The notes: generated from the letters alone by a model not told the origin. A stretch of DNA of 64,000 bases from Rhodospirillales bacterium (GCA_903970615.1 CAJCJH010000052.1:1-64000), one strand, 5' to 3'. Counted from the stretch's first letter, positions 27,317-36,982 are shown. A program made the numbers and translations.

Positions 27317-28606
27317 TTACTGCGCGCTGTCGTCCGCAGCCTTCGCCTTGTGCTTATGCTTGGGCTTGGCCGAAGCACTGCTCTCAGCCGCCGCTTTCGA
27401 CTGGGCGGTCGAACCCTCGTCGATCACCTTCACGGTTGCCGGCTTGTTTATCACCACGAACTCCACGCGGCGATTCTCCGTGCGGCCTTCGTCGGTGTCG
27501 TTGCTGGCGATCGGGTTGGCCTTGCCGAAGCCTTTGGCTACCAGATTGCCGGACGACACACCCTTGCTCACCAGATAGGCCTGTACCGAAGCGGCACGCT
27601 TCTGCGACAGCTTCAGGTTATAGCTGGCCGAGCCGACCGAGTCGGTATAGCCGCCGATCTGCACGCTCAAGCTCGGCTGACCCTTCAGCGCAGCCGCTAC
27701 TTCATCCAGCGTCTGTTCCGAAGGCTGTGTCAGCTTGTCCGAGTTGAACTCGAAGTTCACCGCGCGCAGCACCACCGTCTGTTCGATGATGCAGCCATCG
27801 GCATCCACCTTGAAGCCATGCGGAGTGCCCGGGCATTTATCCAGATTGTCCGGCACGCCATCGCCATCGCTATCGACCACTGGCGGCGGCGGTGGCAACG
27901 GACGCGGCGGAGGAGGAGGTGGCGGCGGTGGCGGCGGCGTCGGTGCCGCACCGAAGGAATACTTCACCCCGAGCATTGCGGACTGCGCACGGTAACGCGC
28001 ATGCTCATCGCTGCCGGAGGAGATCAGCACCAAGTCGCCACGATTGCTTTGCAGATAACGCCAGTCGGCCGACAGCGTCACGTTCGGCGAGAGATCGAAG
28101 CCGACACCCGCGCCGCCTTGGTAAGCGAACCGCGTGGTGTAATCGTTCAGCGGCGAGGCATTACGCACCGCCAGCCGCGCGCCGCCCACACCGCCGCCGA
28201 AGTAGGGATGGATCACGCTTAACAGACCTGTCGGTGTCTTGATGTCGTACCAGAGATTACCCATCGCGGTATAGGCGTTCTCGGAACCCGTCGCCGCCGT
28301 GCCATCGATGCTCTTGATATCGTTGCGGCGGTAATCCAGTTCCAGTTCCGGGCGCAGGCCCAGCCTGGTGGCGTAGCCGAACGTCAAGCCGCCGACATAA
28401 CCTGCATCGAACGGATGCTTGAACTTCGCCGTGTCATCGCCGGACAGCAGCCCCGTCGATTCGATGTTCTGCGGCGCCTGCCAGTTGGCGCCACCTTCCA
28501 CACCCACATACGGGCCATCCGCGGCCCGAGCCATCAGCGGCAGCGCGAACGCGCCGCACGCCACACTCAAGACCGTGCGCTTAACTGCAAATTTCCGAGA
28601 CTTCAT
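27317..28606 (-). CDS. OmpA-family outer-membrane protein, second tandem copy
   Basis: A 429-residue paralogue of the preceding OmpA-family gene. Signal peptide residues 1-29 (PLMARAADG), barrel domain to about residue 205, a poly-proline linker of about 25 residues (PPPPPPPPPPP then PLPPPPP), the TSP3-like motif DSDGDGVPDNLDKCPG, and the C-terminal OmpA domain with GYTDSVGS and NRRVEFV, then a Lys/Ala-rich tail. An AGGAG site sits five to six bases before the ATG. It probably binds peptidoglycan and gives small pores; calcium may bind the DxDxDG loop. Confidence 0.93.
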   Translation of the reverse strand: MKSRKFAVKRTVLSVACGAFALPLMARAADGPYVGVEGGANWQAPQNIESTGLLSGDDTAKFKHPFDAGYVGGLTFGYATRLGLRPELELDYRRNDIKSIDGTAATGSENAYTAMGNLWYDIKTPTGLLSVIHPYFGGGVGGARLAVRNASPLNDYTTRFAYQGGAGVGFDLSPNVTLSADWRYLQSNRGDLVLISSGSDEHARYRAQSAMLGVKYSFGAAPTPPPPPPPPPPPRPLPPPPPVVDSDGDGVPDNLDKCPGTPHGFKVDADGCIIEQTVVLRAVNFEFNSDKLTQPSEQTLDEVAAALKGQPSLSVQIGGYTDSVGSASYNLKLSQKRAASVQAYLVSKGVSSGNLVAKGFGKANPIASNDTDEGRTENRRVEFVVINKPATVKVIDEGSTAQSKAAAESSASAKPKHKHKAKAADDSAQ

Positions 28607-29348
28607 GTAACTCTCCTGGGGGACTCAGCCAATGTCATGGCATCCAGCAACCGATGCCTGTTTATTTGAACTTACTCATGATGAATTGCCGTGCTGATAC
28701 AGCGGACTGCACGGCGCAGCCATCGTAATCAATCAACTTACGGGTTCCTTACGATAAGAGCGGGCAACTCGCGCGTAGGACCCAGCGAGTGTCCGGAAGT
28801 TTCAATCAATGCGCGTGGGTTGCGGTGGATGCTTTCTGCCACTGCTTTATGAGCGCTGGCATGTCGAGGATGGACTCGCAGCTTGCATCAGTGAAGTGGA
28901 ACGTCACCTTCCGGCAATCCTGAAAAGATGTTGGATCGAGTGTCGATTCGACAACCGCTAGTGGAAGAGTGCGTCGCTGTACATCACCAAATTAAATCAT
29001 GACATTCGCCGAGCTTCCCTTTGCGAGCAGAGTAAGAAACGCCTCTCGGATGCCGCTGGCCGCGTCGATGAATACTGCAATCCCGCTTGAGTTGCTTGAG
29101 TCTTATCCGGGGGAAGCTTCGCCAGCAGCGCTTTGATTCCCGATTCCGTGAACTTGGCATCAACCTCTATTACGGAGTAGTTAAGCGCCAAGGAATGATG
29201 AACCTAAACAATCGAGAATTGGCCATCGAACGAATTTCCCAGAAACGTATTCAACTGTCAGTTAAGTTCAGTTTTATCGTCTCTGCCAAAGCACCCAACG
29301 ACGGAGATGAAAGCGAGAATGATAGCGAGGATTCTAAGCATTATTAGG
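28607..29348. other. 742-base stretch with no recognised gene
   Basis: The first 60 bases carry the promoter and leader of the second OmpA-family gene. The remainder contains only short open frames, the longest being 29087-29347 (plus) and 28997-29191 (minus); neither has a recognisable domain or a good ribosome site, though the former begins MSCLSLIRGKLRQQ and ends in an acidic tail. The segment around 29190-29345 looks more A-rich than its surroundings. It may be a remnant of inserted DNA. Confidence 0.5.
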
Positions 29349-30215
29349 CTAGCGCAAGGGCTCAAACCCCCGCCGCTCCGCCGCCGTCAAGGTGTTCTGC
29401 ATCAACATCGCCACCGTCATCGGCCCAACTCCGCCCGGCACCGGGGTGATCCACGCGGCGCGTTCGCGGGCGGCTGCGAACGCCACGTCGCCGGCCAGCG
29501 AGCCATCGTCGAGGCGGTTGATGCCGATGTCGATCACCGTCGCCCCCGGCTGAATCCATTCGCCCCGTACCAGCCCCGGCTTGCCGACGCCGACCACGAG
29601 GATCTCCGCCCGCGCCACTTCCGCCGCCAGATCGCGGGTGAAGCGGTGCGTCACCGTGGTCGTCGCACCCGCCAGCAGCAGCTCGAACGCCATCGGCCGG
29701 CCCACATGGTTGCTCGCGCCCACCACCACCGCCTGCCGGCCGTAGAACGTCTCGCCGGTGGACTTCAACAACTCGATCACTCCGAATGGCGTACACGGCC
29801 GCAATGCCGGCAAGCGCTGCGCCAGCCGCCCGAGGTTGTAGGGATGAAAGCCGTCGACATCCTTATCCGGGCGGATACGCTCGATCACGATCGTCGTATC
29901 GATATGCGGCGGCAACGGCAGTTGCACCAGAATGCCATCCACCGAATCGTCCGCATTCAGCCGGTCGATCTCCGCCAGCAATTCGGCCTGACTCACACTC
30001 GCCTCGAACTGTTTCGGCACCGAGCGTATGCCCACCGTCTCGCAACTGCGGCGCTTGTTGCGCACGTAGATTTCGGAGGCCGCGTCCGCACCCACCAGAA
30101 TCGTCGCCAGCGCTGGTGAATGCAGTCCATTCGCCACTCGCGCCGTCACCGCCCGGCATACCCGCGCCTGCACCTCCGCGGCCACGGCCTTGCCATCGAT
30201 CAGTCGTGCGCTCAA
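29349..30215 (-). CDS. folD: Methylenetetrahydrofolate dehydrogenase / cyclohydrolase
   Basis: About 288 residues. FolD interconverts 5,10-methylene-, methenyl- and 10-formyl-tetrahydrofolate. The conserved start [15 protein letters not shown] follows a TTG at 30215, which I take as the start because no ATG lies nearby and the frame upstream runs antisense through ccmA. Active-site Lys in [25 protein letters not shown], and the C-terminal [14 protein letters not shown] and NTL motifs are all present. It complements glyA in one-carbon metabolism. Confidence 0.93.
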   Translation of the reverse strand: MSARLIDGKAVAAEVQARVCRAVTARVANGLHSPALATILVGADAASEIYVRNKRRSCETVGIRSVPKQFEASVSQAELLAEIDRLNADDSVDGILVQLPLPPHIDTTIVIERIRPDKDVDGFHPYNLGRLAQRLPALRPCTPFGVIELLKSTGETFYGRQAVVVGASNHVGRPMAFELLLAGATTTVTHRFTRDLAAEVARAEILVVGVGKPGLVRGEWIQPGATVIDIGINRLDDGSLAGDVAFAAARERAAWITPVPGGVGPMTVAMLMQNTLTAAERRGFEPLR

Positions 30216-30432
30216 CGCAGGTTCGTCCAAAAAGGGCCGAGAAGGGGGCCATATTGTAGGCTGCCGCAGCCGATGATCGCGCGGCTTCCCGCAGATCCCA
30301 CCCGCGCCCGCAGCAGATGCTCGCACCACTCGCGGCTCACGAATCACCCGCCTGCAGCCAACAAGCCCGCCGCCCGCAGTCACAACCCGCAGGCTTCGCT
30401 TAAACTGATCCGGAAATGCACAGGCGCAGCGC

Positions 30433-31023
30433 ATGCCCGATTTGAGGATCACCGACCTTGCCGTCCAGCGTGGCGACCGCATCGTCTTCCGCCATTTCAG
30501 CGCCACGCTCGCAAGCGGCGACATCATCCACCTGCAGGGCCGTAACGGTGCCGGCAAAACCACGCTGCTGGAGACCCTCGTCGGCCTGCGCCTGCCCGTT
30601 GAAGGCACCCTCGAGCATCTGCCGGAGCCGCAGCATCGCCACTGGCTCGGCCATCGGAACGGGCTCAACCCCGCGCTTACACCCCTCGAAAACCTGCAAT
30701 TCTGGTGTGCCTTGAATGCAGAGCGCAGCAAAGGCGTACCCGCAGCGCTCGAACAATTGGGTGTGAAAGCCCAAAGCCATCGTCCGGTCGGCAGCCTCTC
30801 CACCGGCCAGCGCCGGCGAGTTGCGCTCGCGCGGCTGCTGGCGGTGCCGCGGCCGTGGTGGTTCCTCGATGAACCCCTGGCCGGACTCGATGCCGACGGC
30901 CTGCAACTGATCGCCGAACTGCTGGCGCAACACGCCCAGACCGGCGGCACCACGCTCATCACCAGTCACCAGCCTTTGCCAGCCAGCTTGCCAAGGCTGC
31001 GTGTGTTGGCCTTGACGCGATGA
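30433..31023 (+). CDS. ccmA: Heme exporter ATP-binding protein of cytochrome c maturation
   Basis: A 196-residue ABC ATPase. Walker A reads GRNGAGKTT, the signature [15 protein letters not shown], and Walker B WFLDEP, followed by AGLD and the switch region ITSHQPL. Size and sequence fit CcmA rather than larger transporters. CcmA with CcmB and CcmC releases holo-CcmE in system I cytochrome c maturation. ccmB follows after 151 bases, and that gap is a damaged copy of this gene's 3' end. Confidence 0.9.
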   Translation: MPDLRITDLAVQRGDRIVFRHFSATLASGDIIHLQGRNGAGKTTLLETLVGLRLPVEGTLEHLPEPQHRHWLGHRNGLNPALTPLENLQFWCALNAERSKGVPAALEQLGVKAQSHRPVGSLSTGQRRRVALARLLAVPRPWWFLDEPLAGLDADGLQLIAELLAQHAQTGGTTLITSHQPLPASLPRLRVLALTR

Positions 31024-31175
31024 AGTCCATCTTGAGGGCGATTGCCCGTTTACCGGCCGAACACGCCCAGACCGACGGCACCCCGCTCATCGTCCGCCTC
31101 CAAGCCTTTGCCCGCGCACCTGCCGTGCCTGCGCGCACTGGCCTTGACGTGATGAAACTCCAAATGCTGCCCGCA
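30930..31175 (+). repeat. Diverged tandem duplication of the ccmA 3' end and ccmB start
   Basis: Bases 30931-31030 (cacgcccagaccggcggc... to gatgaagtcc) are echoed at 31062-31155 (cacgcccagaccgacggc... to gatgaaactcc), an offset of 131 bases with roughly three-quarters identity by eye. The first unit runs into atgaagtccatc, imitating the true ccmB start (atgaagtccctc, 31175). The offset is not a multiple of three, so the second copy is out of frame and noncoding. Confidence 0.75.
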
Positions 31176-31852
31176 TGAAGTCCCTCCTCAGCGCGATGTG
31201 GGCTGTCTTCGCGCGCGAGCTGCGGCTGGCCCTACGCCGACCGGCGGAAGCCGCGCAACCGCTGGTGTTCTACTGCGTACTCGCGCTGCTGTTCCCGCTG
31301 GGGCTGGCCGCGCAGGATGCGGCCCTGCGCGAGGTTGCCCCTGCCATCGTCTGGGTCTGCGCGCTGCTCGCCGCCCTGCTGGGGATCGAACGCCTGTTCC
31401 GTGGGGATGTGGACGATGGCACCCTCGAACTCTGGCTGCTGGCGGCGACCCCGCTGGCCCTGCTGGTCGCCGCCAAACTGGCCGCGCAATGGCTGTTGAT
31501 CGCGCTGCCCCTGCTCATCGCCGCCCCGATCATCGCCCTCGCTTTGAATCTGGACGCCGGTGCTGCGCGCGTCCTCCTCGCCAGCCTGCTGCTCGGCACA
31601 CCGGTGCTGATCTTCAGCGGAGGCTTCGCCGCCGCGCTCACCGTCGGCGCACCGCGCGCGGGTTTGCTGATCCCCATTCTCGTGCTGCCGCTGATGTGCC
31701 CGGCCCTCATCTTCGGCGCCGGCGCCGTCCGCGCAGCCCAGACCGGCCTGAGCGTGCAAGGTCCACTGTACTTCCTCGCCGCCCTGCTGCTCATCGCCGT
31801 CACGCTGCTGCCTATCGCCACCGCAGGCGCCCTGCGGAATGCGGTGGATTGA
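31175..31852 (+). CDS. ccmB: Heme exporter permease CcmB
   Basis: A 225-residue, Ala/Leu-rich inner-membrane protein with about six helices and the CcmB start MWAVFARELRLALRRPAEAAQPLVFY. It forms the ABC complex with CcmA. Unlike the usual ccmABCDEFGH operon, no ccmC follows; the next gene is on the opposite strand. Bases 31853-32066 hold no gene. Confidence 0.9.
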   Translation: MKSLLSAMWAVFARELRLALRRPAEAAQPLVFYCVLALLFPLGLAAQDAALREVAPAIVWVCALLAALLGIERLFRGDVDDGTLELWLLAATPLALLVAAKLAAQWLLIALPLLIAAPIIALALNLDAGAARVLLASLLLGTPVLIFSGGFAAALTVGAPRAGLLIPILVLPLMCPALIFGAGAVRAAQTGLSVQGPLYFLAALLLIAVTLLPIATAGALRNAVD

Positions 31853-32066
31853 AGCGCGGCCGAGGCCCGTAAGCGCAGCGATACTCGCAGGAACCTGCTG
31901 CGCAAAGCGGCAGATTGAGTTGCGACTGTGGCAGGGGATCAGGATTGCCGAGGTCAGGGAAAGCTCACTCCATTGTCGGAACACGCTGACTCCGACTACG
32001 GAATGCCCGGACTCCAGGGTCGGATTGACCGAGCCTGTAGGGCAGGACGTTGTCCCGCTGCTCGAA

Positions 32067-33641
32067 CTATTCAGCGGGTGTCGCCGTGGGCGGCCGCATC
32101 AGCAGTTCGACGCCGCCGCGCTTGAACTCGGGGACCATTACGCCGCTGCCGATCTCTTTCTCCAGATCGGGGATGCGGTCGATGCGGATGAACACCAGTT
32201 CGCCGGGTTCTGGGGCGCGGTTAGGGGTGATTTCGCCGCGATAGACCGAAAAGCTCGGCAGGAAGGTTTTATAGCTGACGACGGGTAATTTGAGTTCGCG
32301 TGCGCGGGCAGCGGCGTCGCGTACCGGGTTTTGCTGCGCGCGTGCGGCGACGGGGACGACACCGAACCAGATCAACGCGGCGACTGCGAACGCGCTGCCG
32401 ATGAGCGCGCGGTAGGCGTCGATGTATTTCGCAGACAGCAGCACCAGCGTGGCGAGAAGGGCGCTGCCGGCGAGGATCAGATAGCTGCGATCGAACGAGG
32501 CGATGGCGAGGTTGACGATGCCGGCTTCGAACGGCCGTGTGTCCGGAAGGGGGATCTGCGGCAGTATCCACGGCAAGGCGCCGAGCAGGGCGATCAACAG
32601 CAAGGCGGGCAGCAATGCCCAGAAGCGCGAGGGCATGCGCGGCCAGCTGCGGCCGAACAGGATGAACAGCGGCGTGCAGCCGTAGAGCAGATAATGCGGC
32701 AGTTGCGTGGCGGAAAACGAGAACAGCACGAACACCAGCAGGAACCAGATCAGCAGGAACGAGTCGAGCGGATCGGCCTTGCGCGCGCGCGCGAATGCGG
32801 CGGGCAGCAGTGCGGTGAACGGTGCAACGATCAGCGGCAGCCACAGCAGATAAAACCAGGGTTTGCCGCCGTGGCCTTGCAGCGTGTTCTCGTAACGATT
32901 GAGATTGTGGTCGCGCAGGAAATGACCGAGGAAGGTGCCGTGATCCTGCTGCCACAAGGGAACGATCCACGGCGCCAGTGCGGCGGCGAACAGCAGCCAG
33001 CCGAGCGGATTGAACGCGGCCTTCAGCCAATTCGTGAAGTTCTTCTGCGAGACGAAGAACAGCAGGCTAGCGGCGAACGGCAGCGCGACGGCGATCGGCC
33101 CCTTCGCCAGAAAGCCCAAGCCCATCCACAGATAAATGCGCAGCACGCGACCGAGCGTCGGCGTCTGACTGTAGCTGTAGATGCCGAACATGGTTGCGGC
33201 GAGTAGCACGTTGAGCAGTGCATCCGCGATGGCGGCATGGCCGATCAGGCTGGCCATGATGCTGAGGCCGAGGCTGACGCCGGCGAGTAGCGCGGCGCGT
33301 GCATCGCGGGTGAAGATCAGCGTGAAGCCGTAGACCGTCAGCAGCCACAGCGTGGCGCAGATCGCGGAGGGTAGACGGAATGCGAATTCGTCGACGCCGA
33401 ATTCCTTCACCGATGCGGCTTGCAGCCAGTAGATCAGGATCGGCTTGTCGTAGCGCGGTTCGCCGTTGAGGGTGGGCGAAAGATAATCGCCGCTGTGGAT
33501 CATCTCAACGGTGGCTTCGCTGAACGCGCCTTCGTCGAGATCGAACAGCGGCAGCGCGCCGAGCTGGCTCCAGAAGCCGAGCAGGATGGCGGCGATCAGT
33601 ACCAGAAAATGCGACGCGGATGGCCGCGCGGTTTCAGCCAC
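32067..33641 (-). CDS. ArnT-like GT83 glycosyltransferase
   Basis: A 524-residue integral membrane protein of about 12 helices. The first periplasmic loop has LFDLDEGAFSEATVEM, containing the acidic pair typical of ArnT/PMT-type transferases, followed by PTLNGEPRYDKPILIYWLQ. Such enzymes move a sugar from a polyprenyl-phosphate donor to lipid A or another periplasmic acceptor. The C-terminal part ends in a soluble tail. Its ATG overlaps the preceding GT2 stop by eight bases, so donor synthase and transferase are co-translated. The sugar is probably not aminoarabinose because no arn genes accompany it; a hexuronate is suggested by the upstream epimerase. Confidence 0.85.
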   Translation of the reverse strand: MAETARPSASHFLVLIAAILLGFWSQLGALPLFDLDEGAFSEATVEMIHSGDYLSPTLNGEPRYDKPILIYWLQAASVKEFGVDEFAFRLPSAICATLWLLTVYGFTLIFTRDARAALLAGVSLGLSIMASLIGHAAIADALLNVLLAATMFGIYSYSQTPTLGRVLRIYLWMGLGFLAKGPIAVALPFAASLLFFVSQKNFTNWLKAAFNPLGWLLFAAALAPWIVPLWQQDHGTFLGHFLRDHNLNRYENTLQGHGGKPWFYLLWLPLIVAPFTALLPAAFARARKADPLDSFLLIWFLLVFVLFSFSATQLPHYLLYGCTPLFILFGRSWPRMPSRFWALLPALLLIALLGALPWILPQIPLPDTRPFEAGIVNLAIASFDRSYLILAGSALLATLVLLSAKYIDAYRALIGSAFAVAALIWFGVVPVAARAQQNPVRDAAARARELKLPVVSYKTFLPSFSVYRGEITPNRAPEPGELVFIRIDRIPDLEKEIGSGVMVPEFKRGGVELLMRPPTATPAE

Positions 33642-34707
33642 GATCGTGCGTTGCCTCGTGTGCCGATGCGGATTCGGCAGGCGGCCTGAGTAGTCGCGGC
33701 GAGGTTTGCGGCGGCGGATGCCAACCGCTTTCGACGACGGCGGGAGATTTATCCGCGAGTCGCAGCGGCCCTTTGCGGCCCTGGTAATAGATGCGCGAAA
33801 TCATTTCCGCGAGTACGCCGGTGGTGATGAACTGCATCGAGAACACCAGCAGCAGGATCGCGGTAAGAAACAACGGCCGACCGCCGATATTTTCATGCAG
33901 CGCGAATTTGACGATCAGCAGGTAAGTCATGGCGATGGTTCCGATGGCACCGAGCATCAAGCCGATGCTGCCGAAGAAATGCCCTGGCCGGCGCCGGTAG
34001 CGCAGGAAGAAGAACACCGTCAGCAAATCCAGAATCACGCGGAACGTGCGCGAGATTCCATATTTGCTTTCGCCGAATTGCCGCGCGCTGTGATTCACCG
34101 GCGTTTCGGCAATGCGCGAGGGACTCGTGACCATCGCCGCCCACACCGGAATGAAGCGGTGCATTTCGCCGAACAGCCGCACTTCCTTGATGACGCGCGC
34201 GCGCGAAACCTTGAGGCTGCACCCATAATCACGAATGGTGACGCCGGTGACCTTGCCGATCAGCCAGTTCGCCAGTTTCGACGGCAGCTTGCGCGACAGC
34301 CAGGCGTCCTGCCGGTTGGCGCGATAGCCGGCGAGCAGATCGAGATCGCGCGCGTCGAGTTCGGCCACCATGCGCGGAATGTCGGCGGGATCGTTCTGCA
34401 AATCGCCGTCGAGTGTGGCGATGATTTCACCGCGCGCGGCGTCGATGCCGGTTTGCATCGCCATCGTCTGGCCATGATTGCGCGCGAAACGGATCACGCG
34501 CACGTGCGGGCCGTACTTCGCGCCTTCGGCGAGCAGGCGTTTGCCGGTTTCGTCCGGGCTGCCGTCGTCGACGCAGATCAGCTCCCAGCTGCCGGCGTAA
34601 TCGGCGAGCGCTTCGTGTACGCGGGCCAGCATCGGCGCCACGTTGTCCTGTTCGCGGAACATCGGAATGATGATCGACAGCGAAGGCGCAGGCAGGGCAG
34701 ACGTCAC
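33634..34707 (-). CDS. Polyprenyl-phosphate glycosyltransferase (GT2, ArnC/GtrB-like)
   Basis: About 357 residues. The GT-A domain starts SLSIIIPMFREQDNV, has DDGSPD and the metal motif DGDLQNDP, and the acceptor region SRKLPSKLANWL. Two membrane helices near the C-terminus (GHFFGSIGLMLGAIGTI and LFLTAILLLVFSMQF) match the GtrB/DPM type that charges undecaprenyl phosphate with a sugar on the cytoplasmic face. Start is uncertain: GTG at 34707, TTG at 34725 or an ATG at 34809 that would overlap the neighbour. It feeds the GT83 gene that follows. Confidence 0.88.
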   Translation of the reverse strand: MTSALPAPSLSIIIPMFREQDNVAPMLARVHEALADYAGSWELICVDDGSPDETGKRLLAEGAKYGPHVRVIRFARNHGQTMAMQTGIDAARGEIIATLDGDLQNDPADIPRMVAELDARDLDLLAGYRANRQDAWLSRKLPSKLANWLIGKVTGVTIRDYGCSLKVSRARVIKEVRLFGEMHRFIPVWAAMVTSPSRIAETPVNHSARQFGESKYGISRTFRVILDLLTVFFFLRYRRRPGHFFGSIGLMLGAIGTIAMTYLLIVKFALHENIGGRPLFLTAILLLVFSMQFITTGVLAEMISRIYYQGRKGPLRLADKSPAVVESGWHPPPQTSPRLLRPPAESASAHEATHDRG

Positions 34708-34762
34708 AGCGGAACCGGTTGTCAAGAATCGCGGAAGTTTATCATCGAGGTTATGGCCGGGT

Positions 34763-35713
34763 TTACGGCCTTGCTTGCGGTGTCGGACTGCGGCCGCCGA
34801 GGCCCGCAAGCCAGGCCATAGCGCCGCTCAGCAGCGAAATCGTCAACAGCAGCAGGTGCAGATTCACCGCTGCTGCCAGCAGAGCGCCGGAAGGTGCGTC
34901 GGCCGGCGCCAGCAGCGCCAGCACGCCGGCTTCGTAGGTGCCGAATCCGCCCGGCGCATGCACCGGCAACACCGTAGATAAATCACCGCCGATGGTGCCG
35001 AGCACGCCCGCCAGCGGCGATAGATTGCCGAGCCGCGACAGCACCCAGCCAAGTGCCGCCAGCTTGACGATCCAACTGCTCCAGGTCAGCAGCAGATCGC
35101 GCAGCAGCGCGCTAGCTTGCGAAGGAATTCCGCCAAGCGCGCGTTGCACCAGAGTCGCCATTTTTCCATTGCGATTCGCCAGCGCGCGACTCAGCGGACG
35201 ATGCAGCGCAAACAGCAGCAGCGGTGCGCTGGCCGCAAGCGCGGCGGCAAGCCAGACCAGATCCGCAGCCGCGCGCGTCGACAACTGCCAACCCGCCGCT
35301 GCGCAGGCCGCGCCGATGCTCGCCAGCACATGCAGATCGAGCAGCCGCAGCCACAGCAGCGTGCCGGTGCCGCGGGCCAGATCGATCCCGAACCAGCGCT
35401 TCAGCAGAATCGGAAAACTGGCCTCGCCGGAACGCGCCGGCAGCACCAGATTCAGCGCGCTGTTGATGACGATCAGCCGCAGGCAATGCCAATAAGCACT
35501 GCTGGGAATTTCGCGCTCGGCGATGAAAATACGCAGCGCGCGGACTGCATAGCTGAGCGCCATGCCGAGCAGCGCCAGCAGCAGCGTCGCTAGCGGAATC
35601 TGCTGCCAAGGCGCCAGCAGCCGGCCCCAGCCCCAATAGCGCTGCACCGCCCAAGCAAAGGCGGCGATCACGGCGAGATTCAACAGCGTGTTGAAGATTC
35701 GTCGCGCGCTCAT
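34763..35713 (-). CDS. YbhN/UPF0104 lysylphosphatidylglycerol-synthetase-like membrane protein
   Basis: A 316-residue protein with about eight membrane helices. Family motifs are RALRIFIAER, LNLVLPARSGEASFP and the late LPVHAPGGFGTYEAG. The N-terminal half of MprF and proteins of this family are thought to move lipids or isoprenoid-linked sugars across the membrane, which fits a place between a nucleotide-sugar epimerase and a polyprenyl-sugar synthase. Direct function is unknown. Confidence 0.82.
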   Translation of the reverse strand: MSARRIFNTLLNLAVIAAFAWAVQRYWGWGRLLAPWQQIPLATLLLALLGMALSYAVRALRIFIAEREIPSSAYWHCLRLIVINSALNLVLPARSGEASFPILLKRWFGIDLARGTGTLLWLRLLDLHVLASIGAACAAAGWQLSTRAAADLVWLAAALAASAPLLLFALHRPLSRALANRNGKMATLVQRALGGIPSQASALLRDLLLTWSSWIVKLAALGWVLSRLGNLSPLAGVLGTIGGDLSTVLPVHAPGGFGTYEAGVLALLAPADAPSGALLAAAVNLHLLLLTISLLSGAMAWLAGLGGRSPTPQARP

Positions 35714-35794
35714 TCAGTCGGCATCGATCGCATCGTCATTGATCGCAGCAAGGTTGATATGCGTTTGGAGGGATCGAAATCTTCATCGACACCA

Positions 35795-36769
35795 TCACGC
35801 TGCTGCTTCGGCGCACAGCCGTTCCTTCAACCACACCGCAAAGCGCTCCAGCCCGCGATCGAAATCCGTCGCCGGTATGAATCCCAGCAAACGCTGGGCT
35901 TTATCGATGTTGGCCCAAGTGCGGCGCATTTCACCGGGCTGCCAATCCTGCCAGTCGATCTGCGCTTTCACGCCGAGTACAGCTTCGAGTTTGTGGATGG
36001 TTTCGAGCAGGCCAATCGTGCGGTGATTGCCGAGATTGAACACTTCGTAATCGCTCGCGGTGTAGTCCATCGCCGCGCGAATGCCCGCGACGATATCGCC
36101 CCAATAGGTGAAATCGCGCTCGGAACTGCCGTCGCCGTATACCGGAATGGATCTTCCGGCGAGCATCAGCTGCGCGAATTTGTGGATGGCGAGATCGGGC
36201 CGTTGACGCTCGCCGAACACCGTGAAGAATCTCAGGCCGATGAAGCGCAGGCCGAAGGTGCGGCTGTAAACATAGCCGAGCTGTTCACCCGCCAGTTTGG
36301 TCGAGGCGTAAGGATTCAGCGGCAATAAGTCGAGATCGGATTCGCTCCACGGCAGCCGCGGGCAATCGCCGTACACGCTGCTGCTGGAGCCGAACACGAA
36401 TTGCTTGATCTTGCGCGCGTGCGCGAAGCTCAGCAGATTCTGCAGACCGATGACATTGCTCATCTGATAACCGAGCGGATCGCTCAGCGAATTGCGCACA
36501 CCGGCCTTGGCGGCCAGATGCACGATCACATCGAAGCAGCCTTCGATGGGGTTGATCGCCGCCGCATCGCGGATGTCCACGTCGAGCAACCGATAGTGAG
36601 GATGCTGCAAATGTGGCGCGATATTCTGCTGCTTGATCTCGGCCGGATAGTACGGATCGAAGTTGTCGATCACGGTCACTTCGTAGCCATCGCGCAGCAG
36701 ACTATCCACCAGATGGCTGCCGATAAAGCCGGCACCGCCGGTAATCAATGCGGATTTTGCAGGTATCAC
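35795..36769 (-). CDS. NAD-dependent UDP-hexuronate (UDP-glucuronate type) 4-epimerase
   Basis: About 324 residues of an extended SDR. It has GGAGFIGSHLVDSL, the UDP-GlcA-epimerase-like segment VIDNFDPYYPAEIKQQN, FGSSSSVYGD and the catalytic NPYASTK (Tyr-x3-Lys). The sequence near DNFDPYY favours UDP-glucuronate over UDP-glucose. GTG at 36769 is used as start; a TTG four codons upstream and an ATG further up are alternatives, none with a clear ribosome site. It is the first gene of the sugar operon; UDP-galacturonate would be its likely product. Confidence 0.85.
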   Translation of the reverse strand: MIPAKSALITGGAGFIGSHLVDSLLRDGYEVTVIDNFDPYYPAEIKQQNIAPHLQHPHYRLLDVDIRDAAAINPIEGCFDVIVHLAAKAGVRNSLSDPLGYQMSNVIGLQNLLSFAHARKIKQFVFGSSSSVYGDCPRLPWSESDLDLLPLNPYASTKLAGEQLGYVYSRTFGLRFIGLRFFTVFGERQRPDLAIHKFAQLMLAGRSIPVYGDGSSERDFTYWGDIVAGIRAAMDYTASDYEVFNLGNHRTIGLLETIHKLEAVLGVKAQIDWQDWQPGEMRRTWANIDKAQRLLGFIPATDFDRGLERFAVWLKERLCAEAAA

Positions 36770-36982
36770 GGATTTATTCAAAACGGATGGCTCGACACGG
36801 AGATTTCGACACTGATAGAGCGGGCAATGAATGGTTTGCGGCTTTTTGAGCTGCGCGATTCTACGCCGCAAATCACGGCTGCGGCTTGCTTTCGGCATCA
36901 TTCAGGCGCTGCTTCATGCGCGACTGGCGCGCGCGGCCGGCATCCGCGAAAATGATCCGATGATGTTCCCGCTTCCGATCCG

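Noticed and set aside
29349-30962. 537-codon reading of folD with a long N-terminal extension
   Set aside because: The extra 249 codons lie antisense to ccmA and have no similarity to FolD; the normal FolD start is at the TTG at 30215.
36770-36982. Possible signal recognition particle RNA ahead of dnaX
   Set aside because: In some relatives ffs lies here, but the conserved GGUCAGG...GGAAGGAAGCAGCC core is not present.
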